From Planococcus circulans (lineage in GTDB: Bacteria; Bacillota; Bacilli; Bacillales_A; Planococcaceae): a stretch of 64,000 nucleotides of DNA. Where the stretch lies: the NCBI RefSeq assembly GCF_020023385.1, contig NZ_JAIQCL010000001.1, positions 837,317 to 901,316 of the forward strand, read 5' to 3'. The notes below the pieces were generated by a model. That model was not told where the DNA came from. It searched no databases and was given only the letters and a program-made list of their open reading frames with translations. Below are positions 54,481 to 63,755 of the stretch, one piece after another; position 1 is the first letter of the stretch; each line of letters opens with the position of its first letter. A program made the position numbers and the translations under genes.

Positions 54481-55428
54481 TTAGTCCTGTTCTTCAGTTT
54501 CCACAAATCGGCGAACGGTGCATAACTCCGTTTCGTGTTTGGTGCCGGCCAGTTCAATGATTTCCACTGACTTTCCGGGAGTCGGGGAATGCAGCATCAA
54601 GCCGTTGCCATAATAGACCCCCACATGGTGAAGATTGCCTTTTCCTTCTTCATAGGCAAAGAACAGCAAATCACCGATATGCCAGGAATTCTGGTCATGC
54701 TGATCAATTTCGCTGCCTTCCATCGCTTGATCGACGGCATCGCGTGAAATGATGATGCCGTTTGCTTTCATTAAATTATAAGTGAACCCCGAACAATCAT
54801 AACCGTAGCTCGACATGCCGCCCCATAGATAAGGCAGGTCTAAGAATCCTGCTCCCAGCTTGGCGATGTCCAGGCCGCTCCCCTGCGGACTTTGGTTATA
54901 GGCGGCAACTATTTCCACAGCATCCGCCATGACCAGCGCATCGCCATCCGGTGTTTGCAGGCGGACGAAATCGCCAAGTTCCTTGACCGGCAATAACGTA
55001 TTGAAGGATACCGCTTTCAAAGGCTTGAATTCTTCTGTCCAGAGCTGGGCTTTGTTGGCCGTTACACGGGCATATCCGAGCTCAGTTAGGGCTTCGACTT
55101 CCTTCAATTGATCCTTTGGCACCCATCCCGGGTAGCCCCGCTCATCTTTGTGGCATGGCTGCCAAAGCGCGATGATTTTCGCCCAGCCATCCACTACTTC
55201 CTCGACCAATACAGGCTCGCCATAGAGAAGCTGCGTCTGGATGCGCCCACTGTCCGTCAGGTCTTTATTGTCCGCACGGCTCATTTCCTGCAGCCATTTA
55301 TTGATGTTCGGATTTTCTGAAATGCCTTCCGCATCGACGGGACGCGCTTTTTCCGGCGCTGTCCAAACGGTTGCGACCGGCACACTACATACCCACGCCG
55401 TAGATTCTGTCTGCAGCAAATTCTCCAC
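54481..55428 (-). CDS. ykfC: YkfC-like gamma-D-glutamyl-L-diamino acid endopeptidase
   Basis: A 315-residue NlpC/P60 enzyme without signal peptide, so cytoplasmic, acting on imported murein peptides. Two N-terminal SH3-like domains (about 10-100 and 105-175) precede the catalytic domain, with Cys in SYGYDCSGFTYNLM (about 238) and His in NLHHVGVYYGNGLMLHS. The length and layout match YkfC of the Bacillus dpp-ykf region. The GTG at 55428 is the longest start; a TTG three codons later sits better after GGAGTGGAG. It lies downstream of ykfA and dppA on the same strand, giving a murein-peptide recycling group. Confidence 0.87.
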   Translation of the reverse strand: MENLLQTESTAWVCSVPVATVWTAPEKARPVDAEGISENPNINKWLQEMSRADNKDLTDSGRIQTQLLYGEPVLVEEVVDGWAKIIALWQPCHKDERGYPGWVPKDQLKEVEALTELGYARVTANKAQLWTEEFKPLKAVSFNTLLPVKELGDFVRLQTPDGDALVMADAVEIVAAYNQSPQGSGLDIAKLGAGFLDLPYLWGGMSSYGYDCSGFTYNLMKANGIIISRDAVDQAMEGSEIDQHDQNSWHIGDLLFFAYEEGKGNLHHVGVYYGNGLMLHSPTPGKSVEIIELAGTKHETELCTVRRFVETEEQD

Positions 55429-55500
55429 TCCATTTCTTTTTCGGATTATCCCGCTTTAACAGGCAGTGTGGGATGCCCCCCCACTGATTGAAGTTTCTCT

Positions 55501-56424
55501 TTATTCGACTCCTGGAAGGATGGTCAAGGTTTTCGCGTCTCCATCCAGCCGTGCAAGCGCCCCCAGCGGTACCGAGAAATGCGGTTCGCAATGGCCGATT
55601 TTAAAGCCTTTGACGACTGGAATTTTCAAGTCGTTGAAGTAATCGTTGAATACCTGGTCCAACGTCAGTGACGGCTTGCGTTTTTTCGGGCTGGCATTTT
55701 TGAAGTCGCCGACGACAATGCCTGCCGCTTCATCGAATTTGCGCGCCATCCGCAATTGGTTGAGCATTTCGTCCACTTCGTATGGCTCTTCATCAATGTC
55801 TTCAATCAATAAAATTTTGCCTTTGACATCCAAGTCGAACTTGGTGCCGATTGCACTGCGGATCAGCGACAGGTTTCCGCCGACCAGTTCACCCTGTGCG
55901 ACTCCACCGACCAGTGTTTCGAGCGGTGCGACTTCTTCTGTATAATGCAGCTCAAATGGTTCGAACAATTGGCCGAACATGCGGCCGCTGCGTTCATGGA
56001 ATTCCGGCTTGCCGACATCAGATGCCAGCATCGGTCCGTGGAATGTCACCATCTCGGCGTAATCGCCGATCGCTGTATGTAAAAAGGTGATGTCTGAATA
56101 GCCCCAGAACACTTTCGGGTTTTCCATGATCATGGCGTAATCGATCTTATCTGCATAACGCGCAGCACCATATCCACCGCCCGCGCAAATGATGCCGGAC
56201 ACTTCCGGGTCTTCGAACATGGCATGAAGATCGGCCAGACGTTCTTCATCTGTTCCCGCTAAATAGCCATGGGCAGCATCAACCGATTTGCCAAGCTTGA
56301 TTTTTAAACCCAGTTCTTCCAGAAACGGCAGTGCTTTCTGCAGGTTTTCTTGATTGGGCGGACTCGAAGGCGCAATGATGCCAACGGTGTCCCCTTTTTT
56401 CAGTCGTTTCGGCAATTTCCGCAA
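55501..56424 (-). CDS. ykfA: LD-carboxypeptidase (S66, YkfA/LdcA type)
   Basis: A 307-residue serine peptidase of family S66 that removes the terminal D-amino acid from tetrapeptides of peptidoglycan. It starts KKGDTVGIIAPSSPPNQENL. The nucleophile Ser lies in FWGYSDITFLHTA (about 109), the Glu in LLIEDIDEEPYEVDEML (about 205) and the His in KIGHCEPHFSVPLG (about 275). The start is TTG after GAGGAG at about 10 bp. It lies between dppA and ykfC on one strand; gaps of 70-80 bp suggest a common operon. Confidence 0.9.
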   Translation of the reverse strand: MRKLPKRLKKGDTVGIIAPSSPPNQENLQKALPFLEELGLKIKLGKSVDAAHGYLAGTDEERLADLHAMFEDPEVSGIICAGGGYGAARYADKIDYAMIMENPKVFWGYSDITFLHTAIGDYAEMVTFHGPMLASDVGKPEFHERSGRMFGQLFEPFELHYTEEVAPLETLVGGVAQGELVGGNLSLIRSAIGTKFDLDVKGKILLIEDIDEEPYEVDEMLNQLRMARKFDEAAGIVVGDFKNASPKKRKPSLTLDQVFNDYFNDLKIPVVKGFKIGHCEPHFSVPLGALARLDGDAKTLTILPGVE

Positions 56425-56504
56425 AATGATCTACTCCTCTTTTTCTGTATTTCAGGCTTTTTTCATTATAACCTGAAATCCGCTTTAGTTAATCAACCCG
56501 CGAT

Positions 56505-57329
56505 TCAGCAGAACTTCGCCTGCATGGCAAGTTCACTCATCACCAGCATGGCCCGGTAAGCTTCCAGAATATCTTTCGCCTGGAAATGCACGATGGTCGT
56601 GCCTTCCTCCAACTCACAACCCGGCATCATAGCGGCAAGTTCTGCTTCTCCGTAATTCGTGAACTCGATTTTCAACAGCGGTGTCTCGGGCGGCACCAGC
56701 GGCTGGACATTCGCCCGGTTTTCAATGGCGCGGATGGTTTGTTCGCGCAAAAGCTTTTGCGCTTTTTTCGGATGCAGGGTTCGAACGGCTGAACGCGTCA
56801 GCGATTGTTTGACTGCCGCTGTCGTGATGTTCGGGATCAAGGCTTCTGCTTCCCGGCATGCACAATCGTCTCCAGCGACCATTAAAACCGGTACCCCGTG
56901 ATAGCCGGAAACATATGCATTAAAGCCAAGTTCCCCTACTTCCACGTCATTGATCCACATGGTCCGGACCGCAAAAATCATGGAATGGGCCATAACCCCC
57001 TTTTGGCCTGCCCGTGCATGGTAGCCGGCAAAAAAAGCACCCGTGTAACTGCTGTCCAAGCCCTCAACCATCGAAAATGCCTTTACCCCTCCGGTAATCA
57101 AGTCCGCTTCTTCATGCAACTCTTCTGCAATCAGGTTATTCATTTTTGAATGGCTGTCGTTGATCAGAAATTCTTCGGCTCCCGCATCAAATGAGCCACG
57201 GACGATGGCATTGGCATCCGCCGTCATCAGGCGGCGTCCCCGCTCGTAATTGTTTTCTTTCGAATCCACATATGTATAATCCGGCAAAGCTGTAACACCT
57301 TCCATATCCATCGATAAATAGAATTTCAT
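56505..57329 (-). CDS. dppA: D-aminopeptidase DppA (M55)
   Basis: A zinc D-aminopeptidase that removes N-terminal D-residues from peptides; in Bacillus it is the first gene of the dipeptide permease operon. The 274-residue protein shows KFYLSMDMEGVTALPDY (metal ligands Asp-x-Glu), FLINDSHSKMNNL, FAGYHARAGQKGVMAHS (His) and VLMVAGDDCACREA. The ATG at 57329 follows GGGGGAG; the longer frame upstream is not supported. No permease genes (dppBCDE) follow here, unlike in Bacillus; ykfA and ykfC do. Confidence 0.92.
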   Translation of the reverse strand: MKFYLSMDMEGVTALPDYTYVDSKENNYERGRRLMTADANAIVRGSFDAGAEEFLINDSHSKMNNLIAEELHEEADLITGGVKAFSMVEGLDSSYTGAFFAGYHARAGQKGVMAHSMIFAVRTMWINDVEVGELGFNAYVSGYHGVPVLMVAGDDCACREAEALIPNITTAAVKQSLTRSAVRTLHPKKAQKLLREQTIRAIENRANVQPLVPPETPLLKIEFTNYGEAELAAMMPGCELEEGTTIVHFQAKDILEAYRAMLVMSELAMQAKFC

Positions 57330-57596
57330 AATGAATACTCCCCCTTCTGTGTCTTCGTTACGGTCCATATGACTCAATGTACCAATACCCGCTCCATAGT
57401 TCAATCCAGCTCTGATCCCTTGCTGCTTCAAAGTCGGGACGACTTAACAATTTTTTAGTTTATTTTTAGAATTTTTAGTTATTTTGTATGATGTTTATTA
57501 AGAATCATTTATTTATACTAAAAAACAAGTTAGCGAATACGGTAACTTGCCTGTAAGATCTTCCATCAACAAAACCCAATCGAAAAGGAGCGGATT
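57330..57596 (+). promoter_or_regulatory. AT-rich region upstream of the tiny ORF
   Basis: Very AT-rich from 57440. CAAGTTA (57526-57532) pairs with TAACTTG (57542-57548) around a 9-base loop, about 50 bp before the tiny ORF. It could be an operator or leader hairpin. No convincing promoter pair was found on either strand. Confidence 0.35.
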
Positions 57597-57704
57597 ATGA
57601 TGAATTTTGACAAAGTACTTGAGCTCGGCTGGGGAGATCTTGCAATCGGTGTGGCTGGTTCGACGGCAGTCATGTTGTTTATCAATTTTTACACTTTGAT
57701 GTAA
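57597..57704 (+). CDS. Tiny membrane peptide, 35 residues
   Basis: An ORF of 35 codons beginning ATG-ATG, 6 bp after AAAAGGAGCG, with one predicted membrane segment (LAIGVAGSTAVMLFINFY) after an amphipathic start (NFDKVLELGWGD). I do not recognise it. A second ribosome site (AAGGGGTGA) and a 6-codon ORF (57715-57735) follow, then a strong terminator, so it is a compact single-gene unit. A type I toxin or small membrane regulator are possibilities; the sequence lacks the charged C-terminus of many toxins. Confidence 0.55.
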   Translation: MMNFDKVLELGWGDLAIGVAGSTAVMLFINFYTLM

Positions 57705-57733
57705 GGGGTGACTTATGAATAGTGAAGAAACCT

Positions 57734-57770
57734 AAAAGCTCTTTTCCCTTTCAAGCGGAAAAGAGCTTTT
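57734..57770 (+). terminator. Terminator after the tiny ORF
   Basis: AAAAGCTCTTTTCC pairs perfectly with GGAAAAGAGCTTTT (14 bp, 9-base loop). It can act on both strands. Confidence 0.88.
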
Positions 57771-57791
57771 GCTGTTCCATTTAATCCCATT

Positions 57792-57827
57792 CAAAAACGC
57801 CTCCCCTTAATGATCCGGAAAGGCGTT
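57792..57827 (-). terminator. Terminator of the IDEAL-domain gene
   Basis: On the minus strand AACGCCTTTCC pairs with GGGGAGGCGTT (wobble and mismatch inside) and is followed by TTTTGAATG. Confidence 0.7.
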
Positions 57828-57854
57828 CTTTATCCATAGGCTGCTGATTTCACT

Positions 57855-58325
57855 TTACAAACCTCCATGTAGTTGTTGTGATTCCCGCTGTTGGGCCAAT
57901 AATTCATCGAACATCGCTCGGTCTCCTGCACTCAATGCTTCATCAATCATGCGGCTGTAGTTTTCCTGCTCCAGAAAATAGATGGCGTCCGCCGCTTCTT
58001 TTCTCGACTGTTCGTTGACCTCGATCAATTCAGCTCGCTCTTCCTGCAGGATCGCTTGAAGATGTCTGTGAATATCCGACACGAGCAACAATTGGTATAG
58101 AGGTAAGCGAATAAAGCGATTGCCTTTCTGGAAGACGAAGACTTCCGAGAGATTTTCAACCTGGAATGTGTTGAGGTTGACGATGATCTCTTTGCCTTCC
58201 ACAGGAATGAAATGGAACAGCTCGTCGTCTTTCATGATAGAGAAGTACTGATAAGCAAACACGAACTTCACCAAATGCCCTTCTTTCTTTGTATAGAACG
58301 GCTTCATGAGCTTCACATGCAACAT
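57855..58325 (-). CDS. IDEAL-domain protein
   Basis: A 156-residue cytoplasmic protein with a C-terminal IDEAL domain (MIDEALSAGDRAMFDELLAQQ region, near residues 124-145). The domain is named for this motif and is known from YpiB and other Firmicute regulators. The N-terminal 90 residues (HVKLMKPFYTKKEGHLVKFV) are beta-rich and resemble other IDEAL proteins of unknown role. The ATG at 58325 follows GGGGGTGAG; the longer frame upstream adds a poorly supported 24 residues. It has its own terminator. Confidence 0.78.
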   Translation of the reverse strand: MLHVKLMKPFYTKKEGHLVKFVFAYQYFSIMKDDELFHFIPVEGKEIIVNLNTFQVENLSEVFVFQKGNRFIRLPLYQLLLVSDIHRHLQAILQEERAELIEVNEQSRKEAADAIYFLEQENYSRMIDEALSAGDRAMFDELLAQQRESQQLHGGL

Positions 58326-58544
58326 CTGACTCACCCCCATCTTTTTTGTAATATTCTGATTACATATATCATACCATAAAAACCGCTTTTCGAACATAGA
58401 ATTGCATAAGAACAGTCTTATACAATAGACGTATCAGGCTACGATTTTGTTACAAATTTGACATAATATTAGCAATTTTTAATAAATACAAGACAAAATT
58501 ATTGCGTCTTCTTCAAACCTTTTTAGAAGAACCAGAAAAATATG

Positions 58545-58820
58545 CCACCATTCCCAACCGAAGGCGCGTGCACCACCGCTGCCAAGCGTTTTCAGAACCT
58601 TACTTTCCTTACCACCCACCCAAAAAATGCTGGCTGCGTATTAAAATACACCAAGCGCCGGCGCTCCATCGGAGGGGACGAAGCCATAAGACTGGCAAGC
58701 GGAGCGGTGCCCGGCTTATGGCGGGAGTCCTCTCCAAAGCGCCGAAGCGATTTACAGAACCCGTAAAGAATACTGCCACTTAAACCACTTACAGAATCAC
58801 ACAAACCTAATCCTCTCTAA
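58545..58820 (+). repeat. Hairpin-A repeat unit
   Basis: Conserved box (GGCGCGTGCACCACCGCTGC, 58562-58581), then the hairpin with GGAGGGGAC (58671-58679) and GTCCTCTCC (58737-58745), inner stem CCATAAG/CTTATGG. A short extra end fragment (GGACGAAGCGATTTATAAAA) lies at about 58821. 58400-58544 holds only AT-rich DNA. Confidence 0.75.
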
Positions 58821-58861
58821 AGGACGAAGCGATTTATAAAACCGTTCTAAAACTACCCCAA

Positions 58862-58912
58862 CAGAAAAAGCCTGTCCACCATCCCAAAACTCGGATTGGC
58901 GTACAGGCTTTT
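58862..58912 (-). terminator. Terminator of the 58.9-59.3 kb gene
   Basis: AAAAGCCTGT (58866-58875) pairs with ACAGGCTTTT (58903-58912), with a long loop of 27 bases. It is followed on the minus strand by TCTGT rather than a long T run, so it is moderate. Confidence 0.65.
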
Positions 58913-58926
58913 CATATAGAGCTTCC

Positions 58927-59298
58927 TTATTTCTTGCTGCGTGTCCGCTGGTGGCGATGCCGCGGAGGACTGACCATGAAATGCATTTCATCCGGATTGA
59001 TGTAAATCGAAACTTTATCCATAATATAAGTCACCAGGCTATGGAACTCTTCATCTGACATTTGCCGTTTGTAAAAAATGATTCGGTTCATTTTGAAATC
59101 GACCTGTATCTGTTCCAGGTAATCCGGAAACAGCCGCGGGTTTTGGATACTGTAACAATCACCATCTGACGAAATTTGCCAGCTGATCTTACCAAATACC
59201 AATTCAGCTTTCGCATAGATTACTTCCCAAGCCACAACGTCCTTTGGATGCAACACAGAACGCAAGTCGGGGATTTCCAAAACAAACGAATTGAGCAA
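58927..59298 (-). CDS. Conserved-looking protein of unknown function
   Basis: A 123-residue soluble protein that I do not recognise. Mixed alpha/beta, with VAWEVIYAKAELVFGKISWQ in the middle, DEEFHSLVTYIMDKV near residue 80 and a basic tail (PPRHRHQRTRSKK) that could bind nucleic acid. The start is TTG at 59298, about 7 bp after AGGAGAATG. It is divergent from ywqB and ends next to a hairpin-A unit. The good ribosome site and terminator support a real gene. Confidence 0.65.
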   Translation of the reverse strand: MLNSFVLEIPDLRSVLHPKDVVAWEVIYAKAELVFGKISWQISSDGDCYSIQNPRLFPDYLEQIQVDFKMNRIIFYKRQMSDEEFHSLVTYIMDKVSIYINPDEMHFMVSPPRHRHQRTRSKK

Positions 59299-59436
59299 CG
59301 ATCATTCTCCTATCTCCATTAAATTATTTAGAACTTTATTACTACTATAGTACCATTTACTTTACATAAAACAAGGACTACCGAAAAATAAACCAGCGGC
59401 TTTCCGGGAGATGGAAGAGCAAAGTATTCTTCATCG

Positions 59437-59465
59437 TTTACGGAGCAGTCAGAAAGACGTATAAT
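59437..59465 (+). promoter_or_regulatory. Candidate SigA promoter of ywqB-ywqA
   Basis: TTTACG (59437-59442), 17-bp spacer, TATAAT (59460-59465), 26 bp before the start codon. The -10 is perfect, the -35 weak. Confidence 0.55.
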
Positions 59466-59490
59466 AGAAGGAAAGTTTTATTTTGGGGCG

Positions 59491-61029
59491 ATGCATATGG
59501 CTACGGTTCAATCCCTGGCGAAAAGATTCGAAGATACGATTCACAATTATATGGCTGCTATCGACAAATCACTTCTACCGACGCGTGCTTCGGATGAAGA
59601 AATGGTTCGAAAAGCAGTCTTTTTAGTGCGCCATGACGGCGTACAGATTCAGTCGTTCAATGAGGAACGGCTTTTACTCGAGGCAATTGTCAAAGATGCA
59701 CATGCAGTTAAAGTCATTCTCAATTTCGATAAGCTCACGGCAATATGCGCTTGTCCGCAGGAGACGATGTGCCGTCACCGATTGGCGGTCATTTTTGCGC
59801 TATATCAAAAAATCGGTTCTCTTTCCGAATGGGTAGCGTCATGGCGTGAGCCTGAAAGCAAACAATTGGCTTTGTTGTCTGAAAAACGCTCTCCTGAACA
59901 ATGGACAAAGCTGATCCGCAGCATCTGGCGTGATGCGATTCCAGATTACACCACCCGGAATTACTTCTATTTTGAACAGATGTACGATGGACGTCTGAAA
60001 AACGCCTTATCCTATGTGCCTTTAGAGCGGGAGTGGAAAGTGCTGTACCGCGCCTATGCGCATTTTATTTCCTTGACGGAAGTGTGGGCTACCTTCATCG
60101 CCGGCACTCAGGAAGTCCATCACTCATTCTTCAAAACATGGTTTGACGATGAACTGCATGAATTACGTGATTTGCTCGCTCAATTGCGTGTTCAACACCG
60201 AACATTTGAAGCGGATGCTTTTTTTGAATACTTGAAAACCTTGATTCGTGAATTTATGGAAGTGAAGGACAGTTCGTTTTCACAGCGTTTCTCACTTTAC
60301 CAGCTGTTTTGGACCAATTTGTTCACCACCAGCAGACTTCGTGAAGAAGAACTGGCCGCATTGAAAAATCCGGATGAACGATTGAAGGCGTTTTTCGCTG
60401 TCATTTTAAAGAAAGATTTGGATATCAAAAAAATATCACCGAACGAAACGCATGATTGGGTAGAACTGGCGGTTCTTGCCGAAGGGGAAAATCATCCGCA
60501 GGCATTGACGACTATTTTGCTGGCAATCAAACCACATGTAAAGACCTTCCTTTTTGAAGGGCTTTATACACAATATCGCCATCAATACGTACGTACGCTC
60601 AGCCGCTTATTTTCACAAATCGAATTGAGCGAGTACGACTGGGAGGATCTGTTCAAGCAATTCGGCCATTACGGGCTGCCCGCCTACTCTGCTTACTTAG
60701 TCGAAAAACAATTATACAAACAATGGGCAGAATTGCATCATCTCCATAATTCGCCTTTGTATTTTGCAGAGGAATGCGGACTCAAGGAAGTCCAGACGGC
60801 AGCACCAGATTATGTACTCCCGCTGTTCCACAGGTATGCGCTGGCTCACCTTGAAGAGCGCAATCGCCCGAGCTATAAACAAGCGGTCCGTATCTGGAAA
60901 AAGATGAAGGCCGCCTGCAAGAAAAGCGGTCAAATGGAGTTCTGGACTGCATACATCAATGAAATCCGTACGCAGAATAAACGCCTGCGTGCACTCCAGG
61001 AAGAGATCGAGAAAGGAAATCTGATATGA
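59491..61029 (+). CDS. ywqB: SWIM zinc-finger protein (YwqB-like)
   Basis: A 512-residue protein with an N-terminal SWIM zinc finger (TAICACPQETMCRHRLAVIF, about 84-103; Cys-x-Cys then Cys-x-His) and a long helical remainder. SWIM domains bind DNA or protein partners. The gene overlaps the next by 4 bp (ATGA), and the pair SWIM plus SNF2 helicase matches B. subtilis ywqB-ywqA, where the two are thought to act together; the cellular role is not well defined. ATG at 59491 or at 59497 (better spaced after GGGGCG) may be used. Confidence 0.88.
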   Translation: MHMATVQSLAKRFEDTIHNYMAAIDKSLLPTRASDEEMVRKAVFLVRHDGVQIQSFNEERLLLEAIVKDAHAVKVILNFDKLTAICACPQETMCRHRLAVIFALYQKIGSLSEWVASWREPESKQLALLSEKRSPEQWTKLIRSIWRDAIPDYTTRNYFYFEQMYDGRLKNALSYVPLEREWKVLYRAYAHFISLTEVWATFIAGTQEVHHSFFKTWFDDELHELRDLLAQLRVQHRTFEADAFFEYLKTLIREFMEVKDSSFSQRFSLYQLFWTNLFTTSRLREEELAALKNPDERLKAFFAVILKKDLDIKKISPNETHDWVELAVLAEGENHPQALTTILLAIKPHVKTFLFEGLYTQYRHQYVRTLSRLFSQIELSEYDWEDLFKQFGHYGLPAYSAYLVEKQLYKQWAELHHLHNSPLYFAEECGLKEVQTAAPDYVLPLFHRYALAHLEERNRPSYKQAVRIWKKMKAACKKSGQMEFWTAYINEIRTQNKRLRALQEEIEKGNLI

Positions 61030-63749
61030 ATCAATTCCAAACTGAAGGAAGCCGCCTCTACTATCTAACCATTAATCGTGGAGAGCTTTTCCGTATTCAG
61101 GCTACCAATGAAGCCGGCAACCGGATTCCTCCGGAAATCTGGAAACCGTATTTGTATTTTTTGGACAAGGACAGCTTTTTCGGTTTGACAGCTCAGACAG
61201 ATGGTTTGGACCTGGTGTTGACTCCCGCTGATTTTGTACGTCTATTTCAAAGCGAACCTCACCATTACGTGACATTCGCCGGACAGCGTGCAGAAGATGA
61301 AGGCTGGTTGAAACTTGCTGGAAAAGTCGCCGATTCTTTAAGCGATCCAATATTATGGGACCATGTTTCGGTTGAAGACGGAGACATTGTCATCAGTGAT
61401 AAGTACGGAGATCAGGAAATCCGGACATTCCTCAGCGATACGATCCATCATCAATTGCGCCAGAAAGGCTTATCGGTTGCTCAGCTGCCTTATATTCAAG
61501 GTTTTGTCCAAAAAGCAGGGTGGCAGGGAATGGCGGATGCAGATGACTATGTCGTCGCCGTACAACTGAGCGAACCGGATGCGGATGAGTTTTGGTCTTT
61601 TAAAGTCGTAATGCGCTCGAAACGTGGCAGTGTCTACTGGTCGCCTTCCAAACGCCGTGCCGATGAACCGATCGATAAGGCCTTGCCTGAGAAGTGGCGC
61701 GCGTTTACCGAAGATATCAAAGAGCGCCAAGCGCTGCTGTTGAGTTTATGCCCTTCTGTTGAGCGGTTTGATGAAGACCGTTTTTACCACGCTGAGTGGA
61801 CAGATGGAGAAATTCTCGAGTTTCTCCGCAATGATGCAGAAATCCTCCAGGCCTTCGGTGTTGAAGTGTCGATTCCTTCATGGTTGAAGGCCGTCCAGGA
61901 GTCGAAGATCCGTGTCAAAGCCAACGTCAACTCACCGATCAAGAAAGCATCGGTTGTCGGGCTTGACCAGATCGTCAATTTTGACTGGCAGTTTTCGCTG
62001 AATGGCCATGAATTGAGCATGCAGGATTTCCAACGCCTCGTTTCCGAAAACAAAGAATTTATCCGCATCGGCAATGAATGGGTGCGTGTCGATTCAAACC
62101 TGTTGATGCAATTGCGGAAAATGATTGAAGAAGCGGAAGATGCAGACTGGACAATCAAAGATATGCTGTTCCAGAACGTTCCCGAAATCATGTTGGAGGA
62201 GACAGCGGACGAAGAAGATCCGCTGGTTGAATTCCATTTGAACCGTTCTCTGAAAACCTTGCTGGATAAGCTGCTGGACAAACGCGACCTGCCGGAAACC
62301 GCCTTGCCGCAGAACCTGTTGACGGAGCTGCGCCCTTACCAGAAGATCGGTTTCGATTATTTGGTGTTTATGCGCGAAGAAGGCTTTGGGCTTTGCTTAG
62401 CGGATGATATGGGGCTCGGAAAGACCGTTCAGCTGATTACGTACCTCTTGCATGTGCATGGAAAGAATCCGGATCAGCCCTCACTGATTGTCTGTCCGAC
62501 TTCTGTGCTCGGCAACTGGCAGAAGGAATTGGAACGTTTTGCGCCTGCTTTGAAGGTTGTCACCCATTACGGCAGCATCCGTCCGAAAGGCGAAGAATTC
62601 AATGCCTTTTTAGCGGAAGAAAAACCGGATGTCGTGTTGTCGACTTACGGCATTGCGTCTTCTGACGGCGAAGAAATGCAGAGCCTGCATTGGTCGAGCA
62701 TTACGCTGGATGAAGCACAGAACATCAAGAATATGTACACCAAACAATCGCGGACGATCCGCAAGTTCAAAGGTGACCACCATATCGCCTTGACGGGAAC
62801 ACCGATTGAAAACCGCCTGTCTGAGTTGTGGTCGATCTTCGACTTTATCAATAAAGGCTACCTGTACCGCATCAAGCAGTTCCAGGAAAACTTCATGATT
62901 CCAATCGAACGCGACAATTCTGAAGAACATAAGGAAAAATTGCGTCAACGGATTCAGCCTTTCCTTTTGCGCCGGACGAAGAAAGATCCGGACCTGCAAT
63001 TGAACCTGCCCGAAAAGCTGGAACAGTTGGAGTATTGTCCTCTGACGCCCGAACAGGCCGCTCTTTACGAAGGGTTGGTACAGGATACGGTGCAGAAAAT
63101 GGAGACGCTCACAGGTTTTGAGAAAAAAGGGCTGGTATTGAAAATGCTGAGCAAATTGAAGCAGCTATGTAATCATCCGTCTCTGTACTTGAAAGAGCCG
63201 TATACGAGCGCTGCTGAAATCATGCCCCGTTCTCAAAAACTGGAGCGCATTGTGACCTTGGCCGGGGAAATTGCAGAACGCGGGGAACAATGTTTGATCT
63301 TTACGCAATACATCGGAATGGGGCATTTGCTGCAACAGGCCATAAATGAGCTGTATGGCCATGAAGTGCCATTCTTGACCGGCAGCATGCCGAAACAGCA
63401 GCGTGATTCACTTGTGGCTTCTTTCCAGGCTGGTAAATTCCCAATTTTCATCCTATCCTTGAAAGCAGGTGGCACCGGCCTTAATTTGACCGCTGCAACT
63501 CACGTTCTTCATGCGGACAGATGGTGGAATCCGGCTGTCGAAAACCAGGCGACTGACCGCGCCTACCGCATCGGACAGACGCAATTTGTCCATGTCCATA
63601 AATTTGTAACGATCGGGACGATCGAGGAGAAAATCGATGCCCTGCTGGTGCAAAAGCAATCGATGTCCGAAGAATTCATCCAATCCAGTCAGTGGATGAC
63701 CGACCTATCGGATAATGACTTGAAGGAATTGTTCACGTATTCACTTTAA
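61026..63749 (+). CDS. ywqA: SNF2-family DNA-dependent ATPase (YwqA-like)
   Basis: A 907-residue SWI2/SNF2 ATPase. The N-terminal half (about 1-420) is the bacterial SNF2-associated region. The helicase core has motif I ADDMGLGKTVQLITYLL (about 459), Ia PTSVLGNWQKEL, II LDEAQNIKN (DEAQ, about 561), III LTGTPIENRLSELWSIFDF, V GGTGLNLTAATHVLHADRWW and VI QATDRAYRIGQTQFVHV (about 840). All key residues are present. Such enzymes move along or remodel DNA-protein complexes and often join repair or transcription recycling. It overlaps ywqB by 4 bp and is the last gene of the operon. Confidence 0.93.
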   Translation: MNQFQTEGSRLYYLTINRGELFRIQATNEAGNRIPPEIWKPYLYFLDKDSFFGLTAQTDGLDLVLTPADFVRLFQSEPHHYVTFAGQRAEDEGWLKLAGKVADSLSDPILWDHVSVEDGDIVISDKYGDQEIRTFLSDTIHHQLRQKGLSVAQLPYIQGFVQKAGWQGMADADDYVVAVQLSEPDADEFWSFKVVMRSKRGSVYWSPSKRRADEPIDKALPEKWRAFTEDIKERQALLLSLCPSVERFDEDRFYHAEWTDGEILEFLRNDAEILQAFGVEVSIPSWLKAVQESKIRVKANVNSPIKKASVVGLDQIVNFDWQFSLNGHELSMQDFQRLVSENKEFIRIGNEWVRVDSNLLMQLRKMIEEAEDADWTIKDMLFQNVPEIMLEETADEEDPLVEFHLNRSLKTLLDKLLDKRDLPETALPQNLLTELRPYQKIGFDYLVFMREEGFGLCLADDMGLGKTVQLITYLLHVHGKNPDQPSLIVCPTSVLGNWQKELERFAPALKVVTHYGSIRPKGEEFNAFLAEEKPDVVLSTYGIASSDGEEMQSLHWSSITLDEAQNIKNMYTKQSRTIRKFKGDHHIALTGTPIENRLSELWSIFDFINKGYLYRIKQFQENFMIPIERDNSEEHKEKLRQRIQPFLLRRTKKDPDLQLNLPEKLEQLEYCPLTPEQAALYEGLVQDTVQKMETLTGFEKKGLVLKMLSKLKQLCNHPSLYLKEPYTSAAEIMPRSQKLERIVTLAGEIAERGEQCLIFTQYIGMGHLLQQAINELYGHEVPFLTGSMPKQQRDSLVASFQAGKFPIFILSLKAGGTGLNLTAATHVLHADRWWNPAVENQATDRAYRIGQTQFVHVHKFVTIGTIEEKIDALLVQKQSMSEEFIQSSQWMTDLSDNDLKELFTYSL

Positions 63750-63755
63750 CTATAT

